Source of the DNA: Chrysopilus asiliformis
Taxonomy: Eukaryota; Arthropoda; Insecta; Diptera; Rhagionidae
NCBI GenBank assembly: GCA_964034945.1
Contig: OZ035961.1
Location: forward strand, 24,810,161 to 24,874,160
Reading direction: 5' to 3'
Length of the DNA: 64,000 bases
This document shows positions 1-11,913 of the stretch, in pieces. Under the pieces are notes generated by a model. It was not told where the DNA came from. It did no database searches and saw nothing but the letters and a program-made list of their open reading frames with translations. The position numbers and the translations under genes are program-made. How positions within the stretch are numbered: position 1 is the first letter of the stretch; each line of letters begins with the position of its first letter.

Positions 1-3000
1 ATTCGTTATTTGGAAGTTTCAAAATCGTAAATCAAATTAAAACAACATTAAAAAGACAATAAAAGTGGAAAAAATGGAAAGGGGAAAAACGATAAACTTT
101 TCATTTCGTTCTCCTATTCAGCTCATCATTAGTATTTCCTATTTCAAAAAATCGCCCTCAACTGCAATGAATCGAAAGTGGAAAATTTATGTGTTACACT
201 TAAAGTATGGAATCGATATACACATGAGAGTCCCTTTCAATTCCATTCAATTCAATTTTGACTTCAACCTCGTTGGTGTCGTTAATCGAACTATAAATAA
301 AATCCAAAGTAGAATTTAAATTGCATTATCGACAAAATAATTGTTTTTGGTTAACATTCTAACACTATAAATTGATTTTTATTATCCGTCCCATGCCGTG
401 TTCACTTATACGAGATACACATTCGAAAAAATCACAATAAAATTAAATAACATCAAATTGAATGTTGAAAAGTTCCGGCAAGAAAAAAAAACTCTCATCC
501 ATAAGAATTTCCCTTTTTGTTTTCCTGATTCTTTCAGTGACATGCGTTTAATGAATTTTACAGTTTTATTAAACTTTCCTCAAATGGTAATAAATTTTCG
601 TGAACAAAATATAGAGAATCTTTCGAAATACTTACGTAAATTCATTGAGGAGGTGAAATTTACTGCCCTCGTCCTTATATTTGCCAAAAAAAACGTCCTC
701 TTCACTTTTACTAGAAAGTGAACTCAGTAACAAAAATAAGGACATAACTTTTATCCTTCCATATCGACATTGAAATGAAAACCCATTGGCGCGAAATTTT
801 CAAATTCGATGGGTCCTTTCGCGCTGAACGAATTTGCATACACGTAGGTTGCGGATTAAAACGCGACGCCAAGGTTTTTTATGTACCCTCCAACGAAATC
901 GCTATTAAGGGGTGTATTCGTCTTCCGTGTCGAATTATTTTATGTTTATGATGCGAAATTGTTGTCAGGATGTTGTTCAGGTTTCCTTATTTTTTGCTCA
1001 TCCGCATCCAAAAGTGCATGACGAACGCTGCTAATATTTGCTCGATTGGCCTATAAATATGCAAATGGCATGTTTTAGAAGATAGGATGTGTTCGTAGGC
1101 AGATGTAAAATTTGATTGTTGAATTACAAATAATGACTGATCGTAAAACATGTTCACTTTGTTTACAAGCAAGGATTCAAGGATGTGGTGTATCTCGAAG
1201 ACAAAATTGAATTGATTTTTTCTAGCTAATTTTTTATGGTGTTGAAATAGAGTTGTTTGCTGCTACAAAAGATAAATTAGATTGTCTTTTTGGACACGAG
1301 TACAAGATAAACGCACCAGAGTCCTTGAGCCTTCCGAGTTTTTTTTTTGGTTTGACTATGAATTAAAGTTTTTTTTTACTGCTGCTATTTAAAAGAAAAC
1401 TTTTTTTCTCAAAGAAATATCAAAGAAATTGATAATGTCGCTTAGATAATTTCATACTCAAGTAAGCGGAAAACATTTCTTTTCAGACTCCACATTCAAA
1501 CTATAAAAAAAATTCCTTTTCAGGCTGCCATTCTTAAACTCTAATGGCACTAAGAAGTGAAATCCCTTAAGAGAAAAGGGGAAAAAACTAGACAATCTGA
1601 AACTATGTTATCTAGGTAGAATGATTGGTGACATTCAAGATAAAGTGTCTTCCGTTTCGCCTTTTTACTTAGAAACCGGACAAACGCTCGACTTTGTCGA
1701 TGTTGGTAGCTCCTCTGCTCGGCTAGTGGATCGGGCCGTGCAAGGAGAGTATCCTTAAGGACATCTCAGCCGCACCAAACTCGTAAGTATGAACATATAT
1801 CAAGTAGACGCTTACTAGTACCTCTGATGGCCCAGCCATCTTATCCTGCGGAACCAGGCGATTCCTTTAACTGATGAGTTTCACTTTGGACCTGGACCAT
1901 GTCCAAAACATATGTGTTCCGGTCAAGCTGAGTTGGCAAGGTAAGTAAACATGCATCGAACCAGGAAACCTTGGAATTCACTAGTTTTTCACGTATGTTG
2001 TGTTGTAGACGACAACATGTGTACAAGGATTTTATCGGACTAAGAATCCGCAGTACTTCTTTGACATTTTTTTTGTACAGTACTTGGATATTAGTTTTTT
2101 TCTCCCGTGTATTATTTTCACTACGAATATGTTTTTCTCAATCTTGCGGTAAAATAAGAAAACACATAAAAAGTATAATTTGATGGTCTGGAAAAACATA
2201 GATTTGAGGCTTAAGATATTATTTTCATGACTTTTAGAGCCAGAATTGCTTTGAAATTAAATGATTGCAGTTCCTAGCAAAATAATTAAACATAAAAAAA
2301 ATTAATTTGATCTGCACATATAATAAAACTGTAAGGGGGCTAATTTTTTATTTTTATTTAATTTTGGATTTTCTGAGAAATTTTAATATGTGTCGATGTA
2401 TTTGATCGTAATGAAGCCAACAACAAAATGTTTTAAATTTATGTTTGTCTCTCTCTGACTATTCGGATGTTAGTTCTGGCATCACGTGCAACGGCACAAC
2501 CCATTTCGATGAAATGGTGCACTTGCTGAATAGTGGATTGGAAAGAATAATGGATTGAAAATAGTGGATTGGTAAAGTTAATTGCAGAAAAGTGGAAACG
2601 TTTTCTCCTTCGATAACACCCCCTCTTGTCATCTCTTGAACCACTTGAGCGGACCCAGTTTTAATCATTACAGAGGTCAGCCTTTAAGAAAAATTGTGAC
2701 CCACTAGTATCTACTTACTCCCCTCTGTATAAAACCCCTCACCTGCTACCTTCTGGAATTCTGAAGGAATTTAGAGCGGGTTTTCACTATTAGAGAAGTC
2801 AATCCTCAGGAAAAAAATTCACCCCCTAACATCTACCTGACCCTTTGAAAAGTTAGACCCGAGGCCGAAGGCCGGGTAACTCCTAAGGGCGTGGTTGGTC
2901 CAGGAGTGCAGTCTGCCTAATTTGAAATTTGTGTGGATTTTTATTTCATTTTTTTATGGATAAAAATGTTTTTCATGACTGACTGATTTATCAACGCTTA

Positions 3001-3182
3001 ACCCAAACCTCTGGAGCTAGAAATTTGAAATTTTCACAGCATGTTTCATACATCACGTAGACGTTTATGAAACAGGCAGATAGTTGAACTGGCTTAGCCC
3101 AAGTATACGGCGGGCCTTAAACTCTTGGAGGTCAATTTTTCATGCCATTTTGTTGTCCGCGCTTGAAATGTTTTAGTATTAA
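1..3182. other. Intergenic, no gene seen
   Basis: AT-rich sequence with short open frames broken by stops and no splice-consistent chain of exons. The 107-codon frame at 398-721 starts from a non-ATG codon and shows no recognisable domain. Around 2450-3110 there are fragments of old repeats whose wording (for example a stretch near 2990 about an Ala/Leu-like 'gagctagaaatttgaaat' motif) recurs in other repeats of this window. Nothing firmer can be claimed. Confidence 0.6.
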
Positions 3183-3673
3183 TCATACTAATATATAAAA
3201 ATGAGTTGGTGTCTGCCTGTCTGTGTGTCTGTCTGTCTGTCTGTCTGTTCCTCTTTCACGCAAAAACGGCTGAACCGATTGACTTGAAATGAGTGTCTGT
3301 AGTAGTTCTGGTTCCAACATAGGCATACGGAAAAGTAGCGCGAGGGGAGGCGGGGGGGGGGGGGGGAGTAAGGGGAGGTGGTAAAGTGATTTCTAAACTT
3401 GGTTTTTGCGCTATGTTACTCTTTCGCGGGGAAACTACTGAACCGATTAGCCTGAAATTTGGCATAGATGTTCGTCGGGGGTCCATCCCCAACATAGACC
3501 TATTAAAAAGTAGCCCGAGAGGTGGGGGAGTAAGGGGAGGGGGTAAAGTAATCTCGAAACTTAGTTTTCCCTCTATGTTTCCCTTTCGCGGGGAAACTAC
3601 CGAGCCGATTGACCTAAAATTTAGCTCCAACATAGACCATACTTAACCCGGCAACTACGGGTATGCAAGCTAG
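3183..3673 (+). mobile_element. Helitron-like non-autonomous element, copy 1
   Basis: The element starts with TC (TCATACTAATATATAAAAAT) and ends with a GC-rich hairpin of CCCGGCAACTACGGGT type followed a few bases later by CTAG. It sits between a 5' A and a 3' T. These are the textbook terminal features of Helitrons, which insert between A and T without target duplication. Inside are a (CTGT)n tract, a poly-G tract and about two and a half tandem units of roughly 165 bp, each with a 'gaaactactgaaccgatt' core. No Rep/helicase coding sequence is present, so it is non-autonomous. A copy with the same 5' start lies at 48107-48620 in the other orientation. Confidence 0.75.
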
Positions 3674-6055
3674 TTTATGATAAAATTTAAAAAAAAAATA
3701 GATTTTTGCGAATTGCTTGCAAACTAACGGTTTATATAGAATTCAAGATATTAAAATTTTCCACGTTTTTTTATATATTTATGGTACGGATATATGGAGT
3801 GTGTTTTATAAACCCAAATTAGTTATAAAATGAATAGAATATTTGTTGTTATTTTTTTTTATGAAAAAGAATAGAACGAAATCTCCTCATTTGTCCTTGA
3901 GATTCTTTTGCAAAAAAAAAAAACTTTAGCCACACGTTCGGATTGAAATTTAATTAAAAACTTTTCGACTTCTAAAACATCTTGAGGATAGCAAATTTTG
4001 CCTCCCGAATGCCGAGAATTGTAGACTCGAAATTTTCTCGTACTGCGAATCAACGCACGCCTTACCGTTCCAAAAATCTTCATCTATAGCACATTCAAGG
4101 ACTGAAGGTAGAGAGGAAAAGGAGATAAAAGGTCGAGAATTTAGGCATCGGGAAACCAGGAGCGAGCCCCATTAAACTCAACCAATGAACCAATCAGGAC
4201 GAATTCTCAGGCATACAACACATGTCTGCCACGGAATGGATACAAAGCAAGTCTCAACCGTAGAATAGTTAAAGAAATTGTTACATATTTCTTATAAAAT
4301 CTACAAGAATGGATTCCAATGGAAGTGAAGTATGGCAAACTCCTGTTGTTCACTTACTTTCGCATGTAAAATTTTCTCAAAACAAAAAAAAAAACGAAAA
4401 TTTAAATTCGAACCAACCACGTCGACCAAAGGAATATTGCCATAAGAAGATTGTAGGAACAGGTTTTTGTTTCTTCTTTAATTTAGCATTGAGTTGGTGT
4501 TTAATATGAGAAGAAAGGAGTTTAGGACTGTAACAAAAATTCCATGTAGTTTTAATTAAATATTCCTCCTCTAGATTATTTCCTTAATTCAAGACGAAAT
4601 TCTCTTTCAGCTGATGATGGCATAAGATTACTGTGGTCCATCTGAAGAAAATTTCCTTGGACATAAGATTTCACATTTATTGAGATTGGTGTGAGTATTG
4701 CTTGAAAACTTAAAATGTTTAACCGGAACAGACACAACCAGAAGATGTGAAAATTTACAAGGGATCACGTTATGTTGTCTAAATTCATGTTACCAATCTC
4801 CCTGAAAACTGACCAACAATGTAATTATTTCACTCATGAGAAAGAAAATTCTCATTCGGTTGAATTCCTTATTAAATGAGTCCTTTTGTCTATAAACATA
4901 AATATCCTGTAAGCATAAGTTAAATGTCGAAATCTACTTTGAACTCAACAAAACTCCACATTACACGATTTTATCCATTTTTAAACCGCTCATAGAAAAC
5001 ACAATTTTATGATATCCTTATTTTGTACTTGAGTATTTTCTTTGTTTTCCCACCGCTGAAATTTGTTACTTGAGCCAAAAATAGTGGGAGTTTATTATTC
5101 GCGATACAATTATTTATGACCGTGCGACTAGTGTAGGAGAGGTTTTTTTTCTTTTTTTTGGAAAAATACCCTCGAAGAAACTTTGCGATTTTTCTTATGC
5201 TTTTAATTTCATCAGAATAGTCTTCTGGCACGCGAAACGCATTTATGAAACATAAATTCAAATTGAAGCGCGCCTCCACAGAAAACACAAGATGAAATTT
5301 TCCTCAAGACAAAGATGTAGTAGCGCCAATTCAGGACGACGACAGGATAACAAACATTTTTTTGATTGTATTTCCTGTCACTGGGCTAATGATATATTCG
5401 ACATTCCATAGGCAAACATATGCTTCTCAATTCGTTTTTTTCTTCTTTGTTTTGTTTTCTCATCATCTAGGATTGTCAGGATGTGCAGTATAGTCCGTCG
5501 GGAATAATATAAACGTCTTATGGAAAACTAGTTCTTGTTGCCAATATATGAGTCGTTAGATATGGTGGCATAAAGTTTAGAAAACTTTTCATTTTGTTGA
5601 ATGTGTACAGACGGAATGTGCGGAATCTTTGAGAAAGTTTAGTCGAGTAAATCTTCTTACGAATTTCACAGTTCACTGGCTTTTAATTTTATTTATTGCG
5701 AAATGTCACAGAATTTGTTTCCAATGCCAATAGTTAATTAAATCCCTCGCCAATTTCATTTTAATAGTCAAACGAAAAAAAACTCTATTTTATTATGAAC
5801 TTAGATAAATTTTTAAATTCATCATCTTAAAAGATGTTTAATACAGACAATACGAGATCGATTGATTTCTACAATATTACAAAATACATAACATGTATTT
5901 AAATTTTTTAACGGTTCATAGCTATTGCATACCAAGTGCGATTTTTAAAGACAGCTAAACTATTTTAGATGTTTTTCCTTCCACTGAGAATTTCTTCAAT
6001 TTATTTCTATTGACAAATTAGAACATTTTGTAAAAGTATTGGGACCATATGTTAC
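3674..6055. other. Intergenic, one weak candidate exon
   Basis: No supported gene. The only coding-like stretch is an ATG frame from 4309 to about 4455 (MDSNGSEVWQTPVV start, Lys/Asn-rich, then RRPKEY), which could be a first exon with a possible GT donor near 4457, but no partner exon was found and no domain is recognised. The rest is AT-rich with poly-A/T runs. Confidence 0.5.
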
Positions 6056-6065
6056 GTCCTAGAAT

Positions 6066-6299
6066 GTCCGGGGCACCAATCATGTATTCCGATGCGTCTC
6101 TGTCTTTCGACTTCGACGCAGCTTTTAACTCTTGACTTGCCCATTTCAGCAGCTTCAAATTTCCTGGAATGAGAGTCAGAATCACCTTTCGATTCATAGT
6201 GACGATTCAAGCTGCAGATATGGCGAAGTCAAGAGTCAAAAGCTGCGTCGAAGTCGAAAGACAGAGACGCGTCAGAATACATGATTGGTGCCCAGGATA
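6066..6299. mobile_element. MULE-like hairpin MITE, copy 1
   Basis: A 234-bp palindrome whose arms of about 90 bp read outward as (G/T)GGGCACCAATCATGTATTC and inward through GTCGAAAGACAGAGACGC, CTTCGACGCAGCTTTTGACT and the TGGCGAAGTCAAGAG core. The 10-bp word GTCCTAGAAT flanks both ends (6056-6065 and 6300-6309). A long TIR with an 8-10 bp target duplication is the usual structure of Mutator-like miniature elements. No coding capacity. A second, left-truncated copy is at 34604-34805. Confidence 0.75.
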
Positions 6300-6549
6300 G
6301 TCCTAGAATTAGGCATGCGGCCCCGGCGACCCGGAGACTAAAATTTTGTCACGAAATTATGCAACGTAGTGTATGAATTCTTTATTCACTAAAAAGATTA
6401 ACCCAAAAATTTTCGACTACAGCACAGTTTCCACAGAAATTACTGTCTCTAGCGCATTTCCATTACGAAAATTCGCCTGCGGCGAAGTTAATTTCGGAGC
6501 AGTTTGTTTTTTTTAGTATGAATATTTATTTTTTAAATAGAATACATTT

Positions 6550-7348
6550 TTAACAATTTTTGGCAATTTTTTTAAACACTTCAAAATATTTCTTCATATC
6601 AATTTCATTCATCTCTCCATGATTAAGAATTTTTACAATTAAAGATTCAGTAATGAAAGGTAACTGCTGTTGATACGATAGGTTGTCCCAAATTTTACGG
6701 ACTTTAGCTTTCACCTTTCTTTTAGATCTACGTTTTCCACAATTAGAGTCTCGAAAAAAATTTTCAAAGGGATCTTCACTTGATAATCGACTTTCTTCCA
6801 TTGCTCTCCAATAGTATTTGAGCTTTTCCAACACATCGAAATTCTGCCAAGTCTCTTGAGCTGCTAAACAGTTCATAGTGGTATTCTCAATGTTGGAATA
6901 TTGCATGAAATCCTCCGAAAACGAGTTGAAGGCATCTAAATCAATTTTGGAGTACGGAAGATCCTCCGTGTTTTCAGATACATTTTCAGATGTATTTTCA
7001 TTTTGGTTACAAGGTTGGTCGGACATTGGCGTGGAACTCAAAAGGTGCGTACAGTCCCAGGAGTCGAAATATTCTTCATCTTGAAAGTCATTTGGTTTAG
7101 ATTCGAGGCCATCTAATTTTTGTCGTGGTAATCCGGGTGGGAACCTAATTTTTCGCTTTCTTTTTGGAGTATTTTCGTGTTCATAGACATGTAATCTCTT
7201 TCGATCAGGAATTTCCGAACATGCGGAATCTGAAAATACAAGTTTAAAATTATTATTGAAAAATCATAATTTTTTTTTTGATACCTTCAAGAAACAGAGG
7301 GTTTAGAAGATATGATAAACTTTTCCAAACATAATTAAAAAGGTTCAT
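6550..7348 (-). CDS. MST-HMG-box-like nuclear protein, two HMG-like segments
   Basis: Two exons: 7348..7285 and 7229..6550, with a 55-bp GT-AG intron in phase 1, giving 247 aa. Exon 1 encodes MNLFNYVWKSLSYLLNPLFLE; the split codon then gives D22. The second exon stays open from its acceptor to the stop. Residues about 40-50 are Lys/Arg-rich (PKRKRKIRF), a likely nuclear signal. Residues about 119-160 (AF.SF..DF, W149, K..Y) and 174-215 (DPFENFF, W202, LS.....LPF) each resemble the degenerate half of an MST-HMG box, with a basic stretch (KRRSKRKVK) inside the second. This fold is known from Drosophila sperm-chromatin proteins such as Mst77F and the protamine-like Mst35B pair. DNA-compaction function in male germ cells is inferred by family, not shown. 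The first ATG of the exon-2-only frame is at 7026; the two-exon model is preferred because the phase matches exactly. Confidence 0.72.
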
Positions 7349-7850
7349 TTTATAAACAGCAAACAATTTTTGTAACTGACATAAATTATGAGACAGAAAT
7401 TTTTTGTGATCCGTTTAAAAAAAAAAAGAAATTTTCTCAATTGAAATCCATTGAGCTACTTTGTTCTAATTGCAAAAACTCTTAAGCGCATATCAGAATG
7501 AAGCAGCATTCGCTGCGGCAGCAAAACTGCCTAGGCAGTAAAATTGGTTTTGCTGACTTCCATCACGGAATGGAGCAGCACGAATCCGGAGTAAAATCAG
7601 TTTGACAGTTCTCATTTGTTTGATTTTCTCGTGAAATTTTGTTAATTTATCTATTCGTTCATAAACTGTCTACAGTAATTGATGATTTAGATAAAATTAA
7701 TGAAGGCATTAGCGTTCTGACGGCGTATAGCGTATATTCGAACTATATGGAAAATTTACTGCTCGAGCAGCGTCAGTAAAAATAGAAATAGCGCTAAAAA
7801 AGCACCGAGAACTATTGCTGCTTTTAGTACGTCATAATTTTACTCTTAAG
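7349..7850. other. Upstream region of the 7.3-kb gene, no gene seen
   Basis: AT-rich sequence that must include the promoter of the minus-strand gene starting at 7348. No further exon was found. A block near 7500-7620 (agcagcattcgctgcggcag, then scattered GCAG words) looks like part of an old repeat. Confidence 0.5.
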
Positions 7851-8040
7851 CGGTCCCTACACGTTCAATCTTGCAGTCAATCATTGCATGCTGTGACAGC
7901 ATTTTGAACGTGTATGGCGATGCTGTCATGCAAAATTATATGATTGACAGCATGCTGGCCAATATCAAAATCATTTTGATATTTTTCAAGGGAGCTTTTT
8001 GAATCACAGCATGCTTGAACGTGTATGGCGATGCTGTCAA
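7851..8040. mobile_element. Small inverted-repeat MITE
   Basis: Words TACACGTTCAA and GCATGCTGTGA occur at the left end and in inverse order at the right (CACAGCATGCTTGAACGTGTA). The internal unit GAACGTGTATGGCGATGCTGTCA occurs twice as a direct copy (from about 7905 and 8011). Non-coding; superfamily not identified. The exact ends are uncertain by some 20 bp. Confidence 0.5.
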
Positions 8041-8363
8041 TCAGTTCGTCATTTCAGTGTAATTTTTTGTTGTGAAAAGGTGTCGCATATAAAAAATAAA
8101 ATTTTTTGGGAATCTTTTTTCGGGTTATATCGACAAAGAAGTGAGTTGTGGGTGACGAAAAATGAAAAATATAAAGACAAAATTTTTCAAATTTATATTA
8201 AGTGTTGTTTTTTATGAAGTTTTTTTTTAAAGTTAATTACTGATATGGGCTTTAAAAAGTGTATTTTTTTGCCTATTTAAAGGTTTTTTTTAGCTTCACA
8301 TGTTTGTTTTACATCTTGTAACCTATTTTGACCCACTTCCACATATCCGATTAACATGTAAAT

Positions 8364-8412
8364 AATAATTAATTTATTTATTTATTTATTTATTCAATTA
8401 ATTATTTATTTA
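8364..8412. repeat. (TTTA)n microsatellite
   Basis: A run of ATTTATTTATTT repeats interrupted once by CAATTAATT. Simple low-complexity sequence. Confidence 0.85.
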
Positions 8413-8533
8413 TGCTATGTATAAGGAAACCACGTGATCTTTTTATCTTGAAAATTAAAAAAAAACTTTTAGGGGGGTTCCCGAGGCTCCTGATTTTCCA
8501 ACTGATGTCAATTTTTTTCAATTTGGACGTAAA

Positions 8534-8751
8534 CACGTTCGTGACATTTGATTTTTCAACTTTTTTTACATTTGGACATCGTGTACCACGGGTGGTACAC
8601 TAGCGATTTGTTTTCTGGCGGTTGTGCGTCATCGGTGGTACACGGTGCGTGTTTTTATATTACTTCCACAAAAAAACTACCGCACTATTTACTCGCGCGG
8701 TTTTAAAAAACTGTACATGTACCACCAGTGGTAAAAGATGTCACGAACGTG
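8534..8751. mobile_element. piggyBac-type MITE candidate
   Basis: A 218-bp element with ends CACGTTCGTGACA and TGTCACGAACGTG, directly followed by TTAA on the right (8752-8755) and by TAAA, one change from TTAA, on the left (8530-8533). Inside, GTGTACCAC / GTGGTACAC words recur four times as small palindromes near both ends. A TTAA target duplication is the hallmark of piggyBac transposons. The assignment is inferred from the target site only; no transposase remains. Confidence 0.5.
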
Positions 8752-8755
8752 TTAA

Positions 8756-10046
8756 GACGCTTGTTTTTAAAAATATATATTTTTTAAATTAAGTTGTAAT
8801 ATAGATTCAGATAAAGCGAAACCCCGGTTTTTAAACATAAAATTGGAAAACCCTTTTTGAAACTGAAAGATTAATTTAAAATACATTTGTATTTTTTAAA
8901 ACAATTGTTTCTCAAATCGATTTGAAATTTCAAACCAAAAATCACTCATTAAATTTCCAAATTCTTACTTAAAATGATGTAGTCCAGTGAAGTACAGTTT
9001 CTATGTGGCCATGTATCGAAGATACATAAAACGCAAAAGGACCGAACATAAAATTTGATTTGCTTCGCGTATTGGGCCATTATAATAATAAGCGAATCCT
9101 GAAAATCTGGTCTCTAGCCACTTTTCGGGACATTATTTCCGTCCGGCAGACCACTAAAATAAGATAATGAACGATAAATGAATAAATAGAATTACATTCG
9201 AGTTAGAGTACTTGTTTCTAACTCTGTATTCGATACTTTTCAGCTTTGTTTAGACCTCATTCATGTGTGAATGAATAAAGTAGCATAAAACGCCACATAT
9301 GTTGATCCAGATCGAGTTACTGAAATAACGATTCCCCGGGTCATAAAATCAGTCAAGCCATTAGATCCCATGGACGACAACGGGAGGCGATGAATTACGA
9401 TATTTATTCGCGAGTTTATTTTGTCGTATTTGCTAATTGAATGAATTGCGATTTCGGTAATGTTGCATTAATTGTTCGACGTAAACGCAGCATTGAGAGA
9501 AACTATTGGGAGGGCTTTTTCTTTATGTTGAAAAGAAAAAGAGGAACTTCCGAATATCCATAAAAGAAAAAAAAAATCGCATGGATTTAGTGGCTATAAA
9601 GATATTTTTGAAACAAAAAAGTAAAAATTTCATATCAAACGCAAGATTTCCAACTTATACTGCTCAAAATAAAACACACCTGAATCCGGATTAAGAAAAA
9701 AATTGTTTATGGGTTACTTCTTTCTGAAAATATCTTTAGAATAAATTTTTTGAAAGCCTTTCCCATCAACTTGATAGTTAAGTTTTACTCGCTTAAAACG
9801 TATTTTCATGTCTTTTCATATCCAATTGTTGTTTTCAACTCAACCCTGAAGGTTGCTTACCAACCGAAACGTTCACAAAACGTTCATAAGATCACAGAGA
9901 TTTTTTGGAGTTGAAAAATTGTAGAGACCGAAATGTTCACAAAACGTGATCCCACGCAAGTTTCAGACCTTTGTTGAACCGGCTTTAAATTCGACCTCGC
10001 CTAAATCTGTACTTCTAAAACCCGGGTTGCTTCTGTGACAGGTAAG
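8756..10046. other. Intergenic, no gene seen
   Basis: AT-rich, with many stops in all frames. A short direct repeat of 'ccgaaacgttcacaaaacgt' wording occurs at about 9866 and 9929. No gene or bounded element could be supported. Confidence 0.5.
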
Positions 10047-10375
10047 TATGGGCCACACCTTTCAGTTTTTCATAATTTTTTTGGTGTGAACGTAAAATCA
10101 AACGACTGATAGTCAACCATACATAAATTCATGGGCATTGTAACAAAGTTATTGTAACAAACTGATATCCAAATGATTGGTGTTTACGTTCGCGTCAGTC
10201 GTATCGGATCAGAACAGAACCAAATTTCATTTTTTTTTATCTTAATGCAATAATAATAATGCATAAATACGCTCTCTCTTTATTAACTATCCGGAGTTTT
10301 TGAACTTTGCAATCTAAATGAAATCTCACAAAAAATTGTCAGTCGAAACTGACACAGCCTTTACACGCGTCTGTA

Positions 10376-10997
10376 CACAGTTGAAAATTTGGGTATAAAA
10401 TTTATCCTTTTTTGATAAATTTTTCCATATAAAGTCATTCTATACCAAAATTGTAATAGAATTAATAAATTATGAAATATTAAAGGCATTGATAAATAAA
10501 AAGTATAAATTTTATCCTGAGTTTTATAAAAAACAGCCAATTTTGATTTGGTTCAAAAATTCAATAGAACTTTGGTATAAAATTAATATATCAATTTATA
10601 AAATACGCAAGCATTTTCTTTTGTTGTGATATAATTCGCATTTCGAAAGAAATTTCATAGTTAGTATATATACTTCATATTACATATAAAAACTATCAAG
10701 AAGAAACAAAAATATTCTATAAGGCAAAAGGTAAATGAATTTGTATAAGTAAATATAAACAAAAATGTTAAAGTTAAATGATTAGAACACAATACTAATA
10801 TAAACCACGCTACTATAAATTCTCGCATACTTTTTTTTTTTTTAAAAATCAGGAAATTTTTATACTTGGGGATTTATACATTTAATAAATTGAATTTATC
10901 AATTTTTATCCCCATTATTATAAAAATTAATAAATTTGCTTATGGATTTATATAGATAAATATATTTATAAAATTTATCCTCAAATTTTCAACTGTG
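10376..10997. mobile_element. Tc1/mariner-type MITE nested in larger element
   Basis: A 622-bp AT-rich element with ends CACAGTTGAAAATTTG and CAAATTTTCAACTGTG, flanked on both sides by TA (10374-10375, 10998-10999). The inverted similarity continues inward through TATAAAATTTATCC. No coding capacity. The TA target duplication suggests Tc1/mariner mobilisation. Confidence 0.7.
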
Positions 10998-11123
10998 TAG
11001 AGCTGACACAGTCGCTGACACAGTCTCGTGTAAATGCTTACTGGCACTGACAAGTCTGTACTGACGGGACATTTTTGTAGTCAGTACAGACATGCCAGTA
11101 ATTTGACATTGCAGACATCTAAG

Positions 11124-11331
11124 ATGGCGGAAAATGAAGAATTTGAGGTAAGTCTATTAAATTATTATGAATTCACTATTTTTAATTCTTTTTTTTTACT
11201 TTTAGAACTCTCAGACTGGTGAAAGAAGACTAACTAGGGACGAGATAATTAGAATAAAGAAGCATACGAGCAAAATTCATGCCTCTGAAATACGAGGGAC
11301 TGTACCTGTGTTACTAACGAAGTCATTTTGA
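11124..11331 (+). pseudogene. Two-exon mini reading frame within the TIR element
   Basis: ATG at 11124; exon 1 is 11124-11147 (MAENEEFE), donor GTAAGT, intron 11148-11205 ending TTTTAG, exon 2 11206-11331 (NSQTGERRLTRDEII... to stop). Both splice sites are good and the phase is 0, giving 49 aa. The fragment is charged and has no recognised domain. Because it lies between the TIRs of the 10047-12015 element, I read it as the surviving 5' end of that element's transposase gene, but a functional micro-protein is not excluded. Confidence 0.4.
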
Positions 11332-11425
11332 AAATGAACTGGCTGCCAGTTCGCTAAATGTCTTCTAATTCGTTGTCAGTAATTTGACTTTTGGAGTGTG
11401 TGCTACTGACAGACTTTATAGTCGC

Positions 11426-11913
11426 AGGGCCCATAGACGGCCAACTTTGTTGCCAACCTGGCCGCCAACATGCAATGTTGGAGGCGATGTTGTACGTCTG
11501 TGGCCAAGTTGGCGGTTGGTTTTTCATGTTGTCGACCAGGTTGGTGTAAAATCAAAAATTTTGAAAACTTAGCATGTTGGCGTTCATGTTGGGGTGTTTG
11601 TAGGCAAGTTTACAACCCGGTTGCCAATCTCAGTTGCATTGAGTTGTTCATCTTCGCACAACTCGTTTAAAACCAATACCAATAACAAATCCTTACTCAT
11701 TTTTCACTAATCAAAATATACCCTATAGTTGTCCTATAACAATATAGTAAACTATAAACAATAAAAAAATTAGAGAAATCAGTTAAAGTCGACGGGATCT
11801 TGTTAAAAATGATGTTGACAACTTGGTTGCCAACATTCCGTCTCGTCTGTGGTAAAAACTACCAACCAGGTTGGCGACCAGGTTGGCAACAAAGTTGGCC
11901 GTCTATGGGCCCT
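11426..11913. mobile_element. Palindromic MITE with TTGGC-rich arms
   Basis: A 488-bp element with near-perfect ends of about 35 bp, starting AGGGCCCATAGACGGCCAAC and closing with the inverse. The arms consist of CCAACYTGG / GTTGGC words that also repeat singly inside. No target duplication was found and nothing is coded. Confidence 0.7.

Noticed and set aside
398..721. 107-codon plus-strand frame
   Set aside because: Non-ATG start, Lys/Phe-rich as expected of AT-rich DNA, no partner exons.
3256..3646. Open frames of 125 and 86 codons on opposite strands
   Set aside because: They lie inside the Helitron-like repeat and recur, altered, at 48170-48615; the Pro-rich repeats come from the poly-G/C tract.
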